This document shows, one piece after another, positions 15,741-26,074 of a stretch of 64,000 nucleotides of DNA; within the stretch, counting starts at the first letter, position 1; the number at the start of each line of letters is the position of its first letter. The notes beneath the pieces were generated by a model, which was not told where the DNA came from, made no database searches, and saw only the letters and a list, made by a program, of their open reading frames with translations. Source of the DNA: Microvirga sp052115485. Its GTDB lineage: Bacteria > Pseudomonadota > Alphaproteobacteria > Rhizobiales > Beijerinckiaceae. The translations under genes and the position numbers were made by a program. The DNA is taken from contig NZ_JBFRGU010000005.1 in assembly GCF_052115485.1 (NCBI RefSeq), forward strand, positions 317,437 through 381,436. The letters are read 5' to 3'.

Positions 15741-16826
15741 ATGACGCTCGTTCTCGATCATGTCGGCAGGAAGGTTGGCGCGGAGACCTTTATCGAGGGC
15801 GTCTCGCTCACCCTTGAGCGCGGCTCGCTGAACGTACTGCTCGGGGCAACGCTCGCAGGCAAGACCTCCCTCATGCGGCTGATGGCAGGCCTCGACGCGC
15901 CGACGAGCGGACGAGTTCTTGTCGATGGCAAGGATGTGACCGGTTGGCCGGTGCAGCGTCGCAGCGTGGCGATGGTCTATCAGCAATTCATCAACTACCC
16001 CTCGCTCAGCGTTTACGAGAACATTGCTTCGCCACTTCGCGTGGCGAGGCTTGCAGCCTCGGAAATCGAAGCGCGCGTGAGAGATGCGGCGAAGCTTCTC
16101 AAGCTCGAACCTTACCTCGACCGTAAACCCTTGAACCTGTCCGGCGGTCAGCAGCAGCGCACGGCGATCGCGCGGGCTTTGGTGAAACGGGCGGATCTCG
16201 TTTTGCTCGACGAGCCTTTGGCCAATTTGGATTACAAGCTGCGCGAGGAATTGCGCGAGGAATTGCCGCGCGTGTTCGCGGCCTCCGGCGCGATCTTCGT
16301 TTATGCGACGACAGAGCCGCAGGAGGCGCTGCTTCTCGGCGGAAACACGGCGACCCTTTTTCAGGGGCGCCTCATCCAGTTCGGCGTGACGCCACAGGTC
16401 TATCGTCAGCCGCAGGACCTGACGAGCGCGCGCGTGTTCTCGGATCCGCCATTGAATACGCTCATTGCGCGAAAGAAAGGTGCGGCCGTTTCTCTCAGCA
16501 CCGGGGGCGGGACACGGGCGGCGGGAGTCTTCGCCGCCGTGCCCGACGGCGAATACACGGTCGGCTTTCGCGCACATCACTTGGGTTTCGAGCCCTTCGG
16601 CGGCGACGGTGTCGCGATTCCCGCAACCGTTTCGGTTGCCGAGATTACGGGGTCGGAGAGTTTCATCCATCTCGATTCCGGCGAGCGCCGTTTCGTGGCG
16701 CTGGTCCCCGGCGTGAAACGACTTGAGCCGGGATCCTCGGTGACGGCCTATCTCGATCCGCGCCATCTCTTCCTGTTCGACGGAGCGGGCGGCCTCGTGG
16801 CTTCCGCTTTGCTGAAAGTCGCGTGA
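15741..16826 (+). CDS. glpS: Glycerol ABC transporter ATP-binding protein GlpS
   Basis: A 361-residue ABC ATPase, first gene of the glycerol uptake operon (GlpSTPQV type of Rhizobium). It has Walker A GATLAGKT (35-42), an intact signature LSGGQ (133-137), Walker B LVLLDE (153-158) and a C-terminal MalK-like regulatory domain. The switch region reads YATTEPQEAL where most relatives have THDQxEA, so the H-loop histidine is missing. The start at 15741 was chosen because the family N-terminus begins MTLVLDHV; the frame is open 12 codons upstream. It pairs with GlpT, ten bases downstream. The pairing suggests one complete and one degenerate ATP site (see findings). Confidence 0.88.
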   Translation: MTLVLDHVGRKVGAETFIEGVSLTLERGSLNVLLGATLAGKTSLMRLMAGLDAPTSGRVLVDGKDVTGWPVQRRSVAMVYQQFINYPSLSVYENIASPLRVARLAASEIEARVRDAAKLLKLEPYLDRKPLNLSGGQQQRTAIARALVKRADLVLLDEPLANLDYKLREELREELPRVFAASGAIFVYATTEPQEALLLGGNTATLFQGRLIQFGVTPQVYRQPQDLTSARVFSDPPLNTLIARKKGAAVSLSTGGGTRAAGVFAAVPDGEYTVGFRAHHLGFEPFGGDGVAIPATVSVAEITGSESFIHLDSGERRFVALVPGVKRLEPGSSVTAYLDPRHLFLFDGAGGLVASALLKVA

Positions 16827-16836
16827 GGAGAGAACG

Positions 16837-17922
16837 ATGGCGCGCATCACTCTCGATCATCTCGCCCACGCCTACCGGCCCGATCCGCAAGGTCCGCAGG
16901 ATTATGCGCTGAAAGAAATCAATCACGTGTGGGACCAGGGAGGGGCCTATGCGCTGCTCGGCCCTTCCGGTTGCGGCAAGACCACGCTTCTCAACATCAT
17001 CTCCGGCCTGGTGCGCCCCACGCGCGGGCGCATTCTCTTCGACGACCGCGATGTGACGGATCTGCCGACAGAGGCTCGCAACATCGCGCAGGTGTTCCAG
17101 TTCCCGGTGGTCTACGACACCATGAGCGTGCGTGAAAATCTCGCCTTTCCGCTCAAGAACCGCCGCGTGCCACGAGATAAGACGGCGGTCCGCGTCGAGG
17201 AGATCGCGCATCTCCTCGATCTCACTCGCGTGCTCGACCGGAAGGCGAACAATCTCACCGCCGACATGAAACAGAAGATCTCGCTCGGGCGCGGCCTTGT
17301 GCGGCCCGATGTGGCGGCGATTTTGTTCGACGAACCGCTTACCGTGATCGATCCGCATCTGAAATGGCAACTGCGCTCGACATTGAAGGAGATCCACCGC
17401 GCGCTCGACATCACCATGATCTACGTGACGCACGATCAGACGGAAGCGCTGACTTTCGCGGACAAGGTCGTGGTGATGCATGACGGGGCGGTGGTGCAGA
17501 CGGGGGCGCCGGAAGAGCTTTTCGAGCGCCCGGCGCATACCTTCGTCGGCCATTTCATCGGCTCTCCCGGCATGAATGTGTTGCCGTGCCGTGTCGAGGG
17601 CGCCACCGCCTTCGTTGAGGACAATACTATCGCGTTGCGACAAGCCTATTCGAGCTTGCGGCAAAACCAGCGCATCGAGCTCGGAATTCGTCCAGAGTTC
17701 CTGCAATTGCAGCCGAAAGGAGCAGGGCTTCCCGTGCACGTGAAGCGCATCGACGATATCGGCCGCGCTCGTATCGCCCGGGTCGAGATGGCAGGGCGCT
17801 CTCTCGCCGCAAGCGTTCCTGAAAATCTGACGATTGATGGCGGTGAGGCTTCCATCACGTTCGATCCGCGCCATGTTCACATCTACGCCGATGGACACCT
17901 CGTAACCGGTGATGCGCGATGA
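16837..17922 (+). CDS. glpT: Glycerol ABC transporter ATP-binding protein GlpT
   Basis: A 361-residue ABC ATPase. Walker A is GPSGCGKT (42-49), Walker B is AILFDE (161-166), and an intact H-loop YVTHDQTEA follows near residue 190. The position of the signature LSGGQ reads LTADMKQ (140-146), so the signature is degenerate. The C-terminal part is MalK-like. A GAGGAGAGAACG ribosome-binding site precedes the ATG. Its stop overlaps the glpP start by four bases. It should form a heterodimer with GlpS. This is not the unrelated antiporter GlpT of enterobacteria, despite the shared symbol. Confidence 0.88.
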   Translation: MARITLDHLAHAYRPDPQGPQDYALKEINHVWDQGGAYALLGPSGCGKTTLLNIISGLVRPTRGRILFDDRDVTDLPTEARNIAQVFQFPVVYDTMSVRENLAFPLKNRRVPRDKTAVRVEEIAHLLDLTRVLDRKANNLTADMKQKISLGRGLVRPDVAAILFDEPLTVIDPHLKWQLRSTLKEIHRALDITMIYVTHDQTEALTFADKVVVMHDGAVVQTGAPEELFERPAHTFVGHFIGSPGMNVLPCRVEGATAFVEDNTIALRQAYSSLRQNQRIELGIRPEFLQLQPKGAGLPVHVKRIDDIGRARIARVEMAGRSLAASVPENLTIDGGEASITFDPRHVHIYADGHLVTGDAR

Positions 17923-18811
17923 CGAAGATCGTCAACAACAAAGCCTGGTTCCTGGTTCTTCCGGTCTTCGTCGTGGTCGCCTTCTCGGTGGTTCTGCCGA
18001 TCATGACCGTCGTGAACTATTCGGTTCAGGACAGTTTTGGAAACAATCAGTTCTTCTGGAATGGGGTCGGCTGGTTTCAGGAGCTACTTGATCCCTCGAA
18101 GGAACTCGGCGGGCGTTTCTTCGACTCGCTTTGGCGAAACCTCCTGTTCTCCGGAATCATCCTGGCGATTGAAATCCCTCTCGGCATTGCGATCGCGCTC
18201 GCCATGCCGCGCGAGGGTTGGGGTGTTGCCTTCTCCCTTGTGCTGATGGCGTTGCCGCTTCTCATCCCGTGGAATGTGGTCGGCACCATCTGGCAGATCT
18301 TCGCCCGCAGCGATATCGGCCTTCTCGGCTGGACCGTGAACAATCTCGGCATCGACTACAACTATACCGGCCATTCGTTGGATGCGTGGATCACGCTCAT
18401 CGTCATGGATGTGTGGCACTGGACGAGCCTTGTAGCACTCCTGTGTTACGCGGGCCTGAAATCGATCCCCGATGCCTATTATCAGGCCGCGCGCATCGAT
18501 GGCGCGTCACGCTGGGCGGTGTTTCGCACCATTCAATTGCCGAAGATGCGGCGCGTTCTGCTCATCGCCGTGCTCCTGCGTTTCATGGATTCGTTCATGA
18601 TCTACACGGAACCCTTCGTGCTCACGGGCGGTGGGCCGGGCAACGCAACCACCTTCCTGTCGATCGATCTCGTCAAGCTCGCGCTCGGTCAGTTCGACCT
18701 CGGCAAGGCGGCAGCCATGTCGCTTGTCTACAACCTCATCATCCTCGCCGTCTGTTGGGTGTTCTACACCGTGATGACGAGCGCGGACGCGAAAGCCGAG
18801 AGGGTCGAGGC

Positions 18812-18815
<4 letters not shown>
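17919..18815 (+). CDS. glpP: Glycerol ABC transporter permease GlpP
   Basis: A 298-residue permease of the MalF/UgpA type with six transmembrane segments. The cytoplasmic EAA loop reads YYQAARIDGASRWAVFRTI (about residues 187-205), the contact to an ATPase. The start overlaps the glpT stop and the stop overlaps the glpQ start, both by four bases, so translation is coupled. It forms the channel with GlpQ. Substrate assignment as glycerol comes from the whole operon: two ATPases, two permeases, a DUF2160 protein and the large binding protein. Confidence 0.9.
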
Positions 18816-19702
<887 letters not shown>

Positions 19703-19712
19703 GGAGAGAGCC

Positions 19713-19997
19713 ATGCCCGATTTCGCCTGGATGGCCTGGACGTGGCAGACGGCGATCTTCTTCGCCGTCATCGCATCGCTTCTTCTTCTGATGATCGTGC
19801 TCGCCATCCTTTATCCGGAAACGGAACGGGTCGGCGTGCTGCGCATTCCGACCACGCGCGGCGACCGTCTGTTCATTTCGCTTCTCGGCTCCGCTTTCAT
19901 CAACATCGCATGGCTCGGGCTCATGGGGCCCGATCTGTTGTGGTGGGCGCTTGGTCTTTCTCTTCTCTACGCAGCGGCGGTGTTCCGCTTCGTGTGA
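19713..19997 (+). CDS. glpU: Small membrane protein of the glycerol transporter (DUF2160, GlpU)
   Basis: A 94-residue protein starting MPDFAWMAWTWQTAIFF, preceded by GAGGAGAGAGCC. Three hydrophobic segments are visible (about 10-30, 48-66, 70-90). DUF2160 proteins of this size occur between glpQ and glpV in rhizobial glycerol operons. The role is not established; an accessory subunit of the permease is the simple reading. It starts ten bases after glpQ. Confidence 0.82.
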   Translation: MPDFAWMAWTWQTAIFFAVIASLLLLMIVLAILYPETERVGVLRIPTTRGDRLFISLLGSAFINIAWLGLMGPDLLWWALGLSLLYAAAVFRFV

Positions 19998-20047
19998 AGA
20001 GAAAGACCCAAAGGACTCTCCGGCTGAAAGAGGCCGAAGGGAAATGG

Positions 20048-20068
20048 CCGGCTCCAGAGGCCGGTTTT
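20048..20068 (+). terminator. Attenuator-like hairpin between glpU and glpV
   Basis: A short stem CCGGC / GCCGG with a seven-base loop is followed by TTTTAT inside the 91-base glpU-glpV gap. It could attenuate read-through or protect the glpV mRNA end. The following gene has its own strong ribosome-binding site (GGGAGGAAGTC). Confidence 0.45.
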
Positions 20069-20088
20069 ATGAAACCTGGGAGGAAGTC

Positions 20089-21846
20089 ATGATAAAACCT
20101 CAAGGACACTTGAGGCTGCTCGTTTCCGCGAGTGCGCTTGCGCTCGTGCTCGGTACCGGTGGGGCTCTTGCCGGCATGGACGAGGCGAAGAAATGGGTCG
20201 ACGGCGAGTTCCAGCCTTCGACGCTCAGCAAAGATCAACAGCTGAAGGAGATGGAATGGTTCGTGAATGCCGCGAAGCCTTTCGCCGGCATGGAGATCAA
20301 CGTCGTCTCCGAAACCATCACGACCCATGAATACGAAGCCAAAACGCTGGCGAAGGCCTTCTCGGAAATCACCGGCATCAAGCTCACCCACGACCTCATT
20401 CAAGAAGGCGACGTGGTGGAGAAGATCCAGACCCAGATGCAGTCCGGCAAGAATATCTACGACGGCTGGGTCAACGATTCCGATCTGATCGGCACCCACT
20501 TCCGCTACAAGCAGGCCATCGCGCTCGATGACTTCATGGCGGGCGAGGGCAAGGATGTGACCCTGCCGACGCTGGATGTCGCGGACTTCATCGGCAAATC
20601 CTTCACCACAGCGCCCGACGGCAAGATGTATCAGCTGCCGGACCAGCAATTCGCGAACCTCTACTGGTTTCGCTACGACTGGTTCCAGAGGCCGGACCTG
20701 AAGGAAAAGTTCAAGGCCAAATACGGCTACGATCTCGGCGTGCCGGTGAACTGGTCGGCCTATGAGGATATTGCCGAATTCTTCACCAACGACGTGAAGG
20801 ACATCGACGGCGTCAAGGTCTATGGCCATATGGATTACGGCAAGAAAGACCCGTCGCTCGGCTGGCGCTTCACCGATGCCTGGCTCTCCATGGCCGGAAA
20901 CGGCGACAAGGGCATTCCGAACGGCCTCCCCGTGGATGAGTGGGGCGTGCGCATGGAAGGCTGCCGTCCGGTGGGCTCCTCCATCGATCGCGGCGGCGAC
21001 ACCAACGGCCCGGCGGCGGTCTATTCCATCGCCAAATATCTGGACTGGCTGAAGAAATATGCTCCGCCACAGGCGGCCGGAATGACCTTCTCCGAATCCG
21101 GGCCCGTGCCAGCGCAGGGCAACATCGCCCAGCAGATGTTCTGGTACACGGCCTTCACCGCCGACATGGTGAAGCCTGGCCTGCCGGTCATGAACAGCGA
21201 CGGCAAGCCGAAATGGCGGATGGCGCCCTCACCGAAGGGCTCCTATTGGAAGGACGGCATGAAGCTCGGTTACCAGGATGCCGGTTCCTGGACCCTGCTG
21301 AAGTCGACCCCCGTCGAGCGCCGCAAGGCGGCCTGGCTCTATGCCCAGTTCGTCACCTCGAAGAGCGTGTCCCTGAAGAAGAGCCATGTGGGCCTCACCT
21401 TCATTCGCGAAAGCGATATCTGGGACAAGAGCTTCACGGATCGCGCACCGCAGCTCGGCGGCCTCGTCGAGTTCTACCGCTCGCCCGCGCGCGTGCAGTG
21501 GACCCCGACGGGCAACAACATCCCGGACTATCCGAAGATGGCTCAGCTCTGGTGGCAGAACATCGGCGATGCCTCGTCCGGTGCGAAGACGCCGCAACAG
21601 GCCATGGACGCCCTTGCAGCCGCGCAGGATGAAGTGCTCGGCCGTCTCGAGCGCGCCAACGTGCAGGGCGAGTGCGGTCCGAAGCTGAACCCGAAGACCT
21701 CGGCCGAGGAATGGTTCAAGAAGGCCGAAGCCTCCGGCACGATCGCTCCGCAGCGCAAGCTGGCGAACGAAAAGCCGAAGGGCGAGACCATCGATTACGA
21801 CACGCTCATCAAGAGCTGGCCCGCTTCGCCGCCGAAGCGCAGCTGA
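20089..21846 (+). CDS. glpV: Glycerol ABC transporter substrate-binding protein GlpV
   Basis: A 585-residue periplasmic binding protein. The Sec signal peptide (1-28) ends LGTGGALA before GMDEAKKWVDGE. The length is well above usual sugar-binding proteins and matches the GlpV family. Typical segments include NVVSETITTHEYEAKTLA and YDGWVNDSDLIGTHFR. It delivers glycerol to GlpPQ. The chosen ATG has GGGAGGAAGTC upstream; the frame is open 46 codons earlier but those codons cover the hairpin and the end of glpU. It is the last gene of the operon, followed by a strong terminator. Confidence 0.92.
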   Translation: MIKPQGHLRLLVSASALALVLGTGGALAGMDEAKKWVDGEFQPSTLSKDQQLKEMEWFVNAAKPFAGMEINVVSETITTHEYEAKTLAKAFSEITGIKLTHDLIQEGDVVEKIQTQMQSGKNIYDGWVNDSDLIGTHFRYKQAIALDDFMAGEGKDVTLPTLDVADFIGKSFTTAPDGKMYQLPDQQFANLYWFRYDWFQRPDLKEKFKAKYGYDLGVPVNWSAYEDIAEFFTNDVKDIDGVKVYGHMDYGKKDPSLGWRFTDAWLSMAGNGDKGIPNGLPVDEWGVRMEGCRPVGSSIDRGGDTNGPAAVYSIAKYLDWLKKYAPPQAAGMTFSESGPVPAQGNIAQQMFWYTAFTADMVKPGLPVMNSDGKPKWRMAPSPKGSYWKDGMKLGYQDAGSWTLLKSTPVERRKAAWLYAQFVTSKSVSLKKSHVGLTFIRESDIWDKSFTDRAPQLGGLVEFYRSPARVQWTPTGNNIPDYPKMAQLWWQNIGDASSGAKTPQQAMDALAAAQDEVLGRLERANVQGECGPKLNPKTSAEEWFKKAEASGTIAPQRKLANEKPKGETIDYDTLIKSWPASPPKRS

Positions 21847-21868
21847 TCGTCGGATCGGATTTGAAGGG

Positions 21869-21894
21869 AGAGGGGCGAAAGCCCCTCTTTCTTT
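21869..21894 (+). terminator. Rho-independent terminator of the glycerol operon
   Basis: A perfect eight-base stem AGAGGGGC-GAAA-GCCCCTCT with a stable GNRA-type loop is followed by TTCTTT, 23 bases after the glpV stop. Confidence 0.92.
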
Positions 21895-21946
21895 GCGCGA
21901 AGAGCCCCGCGGCTATTCTTAAAGAACGTGGGCAGGCCTGTTCCGC

Positions 21947-22636
21947 TCAATCGGTGATGCGCTCGCCAACGAGCAGAAGGTTGCTTGTCCAACCGAGTAA
22001 CGAAGCCGTTTCAAGACGCACGCGGTAGCCTTTGAGACGCGCGGCGATCTCGCGCAATTCCCCGGCTGTCATCAGATTCAGGTTTTCTTCCCTGGCGAAA
22101 AAGGGATGTCCGAGCTTTGTCAGTACGGCACGATGCCAATGCTTGGGCAGCCAGTGCAGGAGGGGAAACTGCGTGTGATAATCGATGGGGAACCAGCGGT
22201 TCGGCGTCGTGAGGAAGAAGCCGCTTTTGGCCACGCGTGCGCATTCGAAAATGAAACGCGCTTGATTGTCGGCGGAGCCGACATGCTCGAGAACGGCGGA
22301 AGAGTGTACGAAGTCGAAAGACCGGTCCGCGAACGGCATGTTCAGCCCATCCGCGTGGACGAACTTCACGCCGGGATAAGCGATCTCCAGATGCGACGCG
22401 TCGTCGACCCCGCATGCCGTTATCTTGTCCTTATGGGGGTAGAGCGCTTCCAGATAGTTGGAAGATTCGTACGACGTGTCCGACGTCGCGCCGACATCGA
22501 GGAGCGTTGCATCGGCCCTCGGGCGAAGGGACTCCATGAAGGTCAGAAACATGCGGCGTCGGACGCGGGCCGCAACCCGAACGGAAAGACTTCCGGCAGA
22601 AGCGAGGTTGTATTGCGCGTTTGCGAATCTGCTCAT
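21947..22636 (-). CDS. SAM-dependent methyltransferase (class I)
   Basis: A 229-residue protein starting MSRFANAQYNLASAGSL. It has SAM motif I LLDVGATSD (45-53), an acidic post-I segment (CGVDDASHL), and the post-II region FDFVHSSAVLEHVG (108-120) typical of Methyltransf_11. The frame is open much further upstream, but that part overlaps the GtrA gene in another frame. The start overlaps the GtrA stop (ATGA). In this context it may methylate a sugar or lipid-linked intermediate. The substrate is unknown. Confidence 0.85.
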   Translation of the reverse strand: MSRFANAQYNLASAGSLSVRVAARVRRRMFLTFMESLRPRADATLLDVGATSDTSYESSNYLEALYPHKDKITACGVDDASHLEIAYPGVKFVHADGLNMPFADRSFDFVHSSAVLEHVGSADNQARFIFECARVAKSGFFLTTPNRWFPIDYHTQFPLLHWLPKHWHRAVLTKLGHPFFAREENLNLMTAGELREIAARLKGYRVRLETASLLGWTSNLLLVGERITD

Positions 22637-23034
22637 TGCGGTCTGAAAGCCCAACGACTCAAGAAGACATAGTTTGCGCCGACAACCATTGCCCCTGAGA
22701 CGGCGAAGACCACGAATGCGGGTAGGTCGGGAATCCGGGAGAACACAGCGGACAGCGCTGAAGAGACAATCGTGTTGGTGATCTGCACACCGCAATAGCG
22801 CGGAAACGCGAAGGAGTGCGGCCGGTCGGATTTGAACGCCAGCTTTTTCTGCCCGAGATAGGCGAACGGGATGCACGTCACATACGCGACGGCGCTCGAA
22901 ACCCACAGATCGAGGCTGAAGAACGATCCCAGCACCGTTGCAATGACGACGTAAGCGGCGGCGGCTGAAGCGCCGATCATCGTGTAGCGGGAAAATTGCC
23001 ATTTCCCGAGGAGGGTCATCGCGCGCAGATTCAT
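22633..23034 (-). CDS. GtrA-family small membrane protein
   Basis: A 133-residue protein with four predicted membrane segments (GASAAAAYVVIATVL, WVSSAVAYVTCIPFAYL, TNTIVSSALSAVF, FVVFAVSGAMVVGANYVF). The YLGQKKLAFKS loop after the second segment is typical of GtrA. GtrA proteins are thought to flip or present polyprenyl-linked sugars made by the partner glycosyltransferase. The partner is the GT2 gene immediately upstream, whose stop overlaps this start by four bases. Confidence 0.87.
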   Translation of the reverse strand: MNLRAMTLLGKWQFSRYTMIGASAAAAYVVIATVLGSFFSLDLWVSSAVAYVTCIPFAYLGQKKLAFKSDRPHSFAFPRYCGVQITNTIVSSALSAVFSRIPDLPAFVVFAVSGAMVVGANYVFLSRWAFRPQ

Positions 23035-24254
23035 GACAGCGATTTACGACGGAAGGGAATCTCGATGACACCCAGAAGGAACGCCGCAAAGGCCGTTTGA
23101 ACCCCGATGAGGACGGTGCAGAGGGAAATCAAAAGAATCCGCGGAACGATATACGACGGCAGCTGGCCGAAACCGACATCCGACCATTGCTTGACGGCCC
23201 ACAAGGTTCCACTGAGGCCCGCCAGGAACAAGATGATTGCGATTTGAACCAACCGGTCGGTGGAAAGCCATCCCAGGAGCCGCTTCGCCCGCGAGGTTTG
23301 GGGCAGAAACCCGGCTCTGCTGGCGAACATGCGCGCAATGGCGCCAAGGACGATCAACTGAACGCCCAGGACCACGAGGAAGCAAGCGGCGATGAAGGTG
23401 TTTACGTCGAGCGCGATATTCGCGCCGAACCGAACGGGACCTTGAACGAGAATCCCGACAAGCGGCAATCCCGCACCGACAAGAACGGCCCCAGGAACGA
23501 GGAACAGCCAGCGAGGGCTGTACATCAGCAGAAACTTGAGGTGCCGCCACCCATCGCGCCAAGTCTTCAGATGCGGTGCGCGCGAGCGCCCGTCGACGCT
23601 GAGTGTCGTCGGCACCTCGGCAATCGCGAGCGAGCTGAGAGCGCTTCTGACCACCATCTCGCTGGCAAATTCCATGCCGGTTGTCTGAAGTCCGAGATTC
23701 CGGATCGCGTCCGTTCTGAAGCCGCGCAGGCCGCAATGGAAATCGTTCACGGGAATATTGAAGAACAGACGCCCAATGAAACTCAGGACTGGATTTCCAA
23801 GATAGCGATGCAGAACGGGCATGGCTCCCGGCGCGATCCCTCCCTTGAAGCGATTGCCCATTACAAGATCGGCGCCGTCGCGCAGCTTTTCGACGAAGGG
23901 CAGCAGATTCGAGAAGTCATAGCTATCGTCAGCGTCGCCCATGATGATGTAGGTGCCGCGCGCGGCCTCGATCCCACCCATCAGGGCCGCCCCATAGCCG
24001 CGCTCGGAAATCGGCACCACACGAGCACCAAGTTCCGAGGCAAGAAGCTGCGAGCCATCGGTGCTGCCGTTATCCGCGATCAGAACCTCACCGGCGATCT
24101 TGTGCCGAGAGAGAAAATCGTTGGCCTTGCGAATGCATTGCGCGATGGTTTCCGCCTCGTTCAGGCAAGGCATGAGGATCGTCAATTCGACGCTGCTCCT
24201 GGCCGCCGTGCCAGTGCCTGGAGTCTGGACGCCCTTTGCCTCGGCATCAAACAT
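23031..24254 (-). CDS. GT2 glycosyltransferase, dolichyl-phosphate-mannose-synthase-like, with membrane domain
   Basis: A 407-residue protein. Residues 20-240 are a GT-A domain: ILMPCLNEAETI, the NGSTDGS loop, IIMGDADDSYDF with the metal-binding DxD, and GNRFKGGIAPGAMP. The C-terminal third carries four membrane segments. Members with a GtrA partner transfer a sugar from its nucleotide to polyprenyl phosphate. It forms an operon with GtrA and the methyltransferase by four-base overlaps. The phosphohexomutase gene lies 48 bases upstream on the same strand, so all four may be cotranscribed. Confidence 0.9.
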   Translation of the reverse strand: MFDAEAKGVQTPGTGTAARSSVELTILMPCLNEAETIAQCIRKANDFLSRHKIAGEVLIADNGSTDGSQLLASELGARVVPISERGYGAALMGGIEAARGTYIIMGDADDSYDFSNLLPFVEKLRDGADLVMGNRFKGGIAPGAMPVLHRYLGNPVLSFIGRLFFNIPVNDFHCGLRGFRTDAIRNLGLQTTGMEFASEMVVRSALSSLAIAEVPTTLSVDGRSRAPHLKTWRDGWRHLKFLLMYSPRWLFLVPGAVLVGAGLPLVGILVQGPVRFGANIALDVNTFIAACFLVVLGVQLIVLGAIARMFASRAGFLPQTSRAKRLLGWLSTDRLVQIAIILFLAGLSGTLWAVKQWSDVGFGQLPSYIVPRILLISLCTVLIGVQTAFAAFLLGVIEIPFRRKSLS

Positions 24255-24302
24255 GGTCGGTCCTTAATTGAAGAGCAGCGATCACGAGGATGAAGTTCGG
24301 CC

Positions 24303-25823
24303 TTAGATCGTCTGATTATACGCGCCGACTTCCGGGTTCTCGCGCAAGATCGCATCCACACCCTTGAACATGGCACGCAGACGCTCTTCCGAGGCCGGGC
24401 TCTCGACGACGACAACGAGCTCCGGCTTGTTGGACGAGGCGCGGATCAGGCCCCAGGTTCCATCCGCGGTGTGCACCCGGATGCCGTTGACCGTGTTCAC
24501 CTCGACAATCGCATGGCCTGCGATCTGTTCGCCTGCCTCAGCCATGGCCTTGAACCGTTTCGTCACGCGCTCCACCACATCGTATTTCACCTCGTCCGCG
24601 CAATGGGGCGACATGGTCGGCGAGCCCCAGGTCTTGGGTAGGTCCGCATACAGATCGGCGGTGGTTTTCGTCGGGTTGCGATCGAGCATGTCGAGAACCG
24701 CGATGGCTGTGACGAGCCCGTCGTCATAGCCGCGGCCCACGGGGGCGTTGAAGAAGAAATGACCCGATTTTTCGAACCCGGCGAGAGCATTCAATTCCCG
24801 CACGCGGCGTTTGATGTAGGAATGGCCGGTCTTGTAATAATCGGTCTTCGCGCCTTGCGCGATCAGAACCGGATCCGATGAGAACAGGCCGGTCGATTTC
24901 ACATCGACCACGAATTGCGCGTTCGCATGGATGCTGGACAGATCGCGCGCCAGCATGACGCCGATCTTGTCGGCGAAAATCTCGTCGCCGTTATTGTCGA
25001 CCACGCCGCAACGGTCCCCATCACCATCGAATCCAAGGCCTATATCGGCCTTGTGCTCCTTCACCGCCGCAGCCATGGCATGAAGCATTTCCATGTCTTC
25101 GGGGTTTGGATTGTAATTCGGGAAGGTGTGATCGAGATCGACGTTCAGAGGAACTACCTCGACGCCGAGCGCTTCCAGGATCTGCGGCGCGAAAGCACCT
25201 GCCGTGCCGTTGCCGCAGGCGACGATGGCCTTGATCTTGCGCTTGAAGCGCGGGCGGTCGGTCAGGTCAGCGGTGTAGGTCGCCGCGAAATCCTTCACGA
25301 AATGGTAGCTGCCGCCCTCGCGCATCTCGAAAGTGCCGGAAAGGACAATTTCCTTGAGGCGTCCCATTTCCTCGGGGCCGAAAGTGACGGGGCGTTGCGC
25401 GCCCATCTTCACCCCGGTCCAGCCATTGTCGTTGTGGGATGCGGTCACCATGGCGACGGCCGGAACATCGAGGGCGAACTGGGCGAAATAAGCCATGGGC
25501 GAGAGCGCCAGCCCGATATCGTGCACCTTGCACCCCGCCGCCATGAGCCCCTGCGTCAGCGCAATCTTGATCGCCATGGAATAGCCCCGGAAATCGTGGC
25601 CGACGACGATTTCGCGCTTCACGCCGAGTTGGCCGAGCAGCGTGCCGAGGCCCATGCCGAGGGCCTGGACGCCCATGAGGTTAAGCTCAGGCGCGACGTC
25701 CGAGCTCGGATGCCCGAACCACCACCGGGCGTCATATTCGCGAAACCCGGTCGGCTTCACCAGCGGCGTGTTCTCGAAGGCGAGCGTATTCACGCGGACG
25801 TCCGGCAAGGGCTTAACGAACAT
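24303..25823 (-). CDS. Phosphomannomutase / phosphoglucomutase
   Basis: A 506-residue alpha-D-phosphohexomutase. It has the phosphoserine loop VTASHN (Ser129), the metal loop GFDGDGDRCG (264-273), the sugar-binding FEKSGHFFF and the phosphate-binding RASSNKPEL near the C-terminus. It interconverts hexose 6- and 1-phosphates and would feed mannose-1-phosphate to ManC in this region. The chosen start MFVKPLPDVRVNTLAFENTP gives the family N-terminus; the frame is open 34 codons upstream, and a methionine nine codons earlier is possible. It is divergent from the FrhB-like gene. Confidence 0.92.
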   Translation of the reverse strand: MFVKPLPDVRVNTLAFENTPLVKPTGFREYDARWWFGHPSSDVAPELNLMGVQALGMGLGTLLGQLGVKREIVVGHDFRGYSMAIKIALTQGLMAAGCKVHDIGLALSPMAYFAQFALDVPAVAMVTASHNDNGWTGVKMGAQRPVTFGPEEMGRLKEIVLSGTFEMREGGSYHFVKDFAATYTADLTDRPRFKRKIKAIVACGNGTAGAFAPQILEALGVEVVPLNVDLDHTFPNYNPNPEDMEMLHAMAAAVKEHKADIGLGFDGDGDRCGVVDNNGDEIFADKIGVMLARDLSSIHANAQFVVDVKSTGLFSSDPVLIAQGAKTDYYKTGHSYIKRRVRELNALAGFEKSGHFFFNAPVGRGYDDGLVTAIAVLDMLDRNPTKTTADLYADLPKTWGSPTMSPHCADEVKYDVVERVTKRFKAMAEAGEQIAGHAIVEVNTVNGIRVHTADGTWGLIRASSNKPELVVVVESPASEERLRAMFKGVDAILRENPEVGAYNQTI

Positions 25824-26074
25824 GAGGAATTCCCGATTGAAAAGTGGCATAGGCCTATAATAGGCGGAAAAGTCTTTCAAGCATCGGCTATTTGGGGTGT
25901 CACGCAACTCCATGAAAACTTGCAAAAAGTCGAAATGAGGCAGTTAGGAGCTGCCTGATCGGCGATTTATGCTTTAAAAGGCCCTGCGCATGGGTGTCCG
26001 TCTGCCCGGGCTTTATTCGTGGCGGGCATGGCGTGCGCGTCTTGGTTGAAAAATTATTGTTAGAAATCAATAGA

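Noticed and set aside
18218..18811. Upstream extension of the glpQ frame (198 codons)
   Set aside because: It is a shadow of glpP. The start overlapping the glpP stop gives a normal permease N-terminus.
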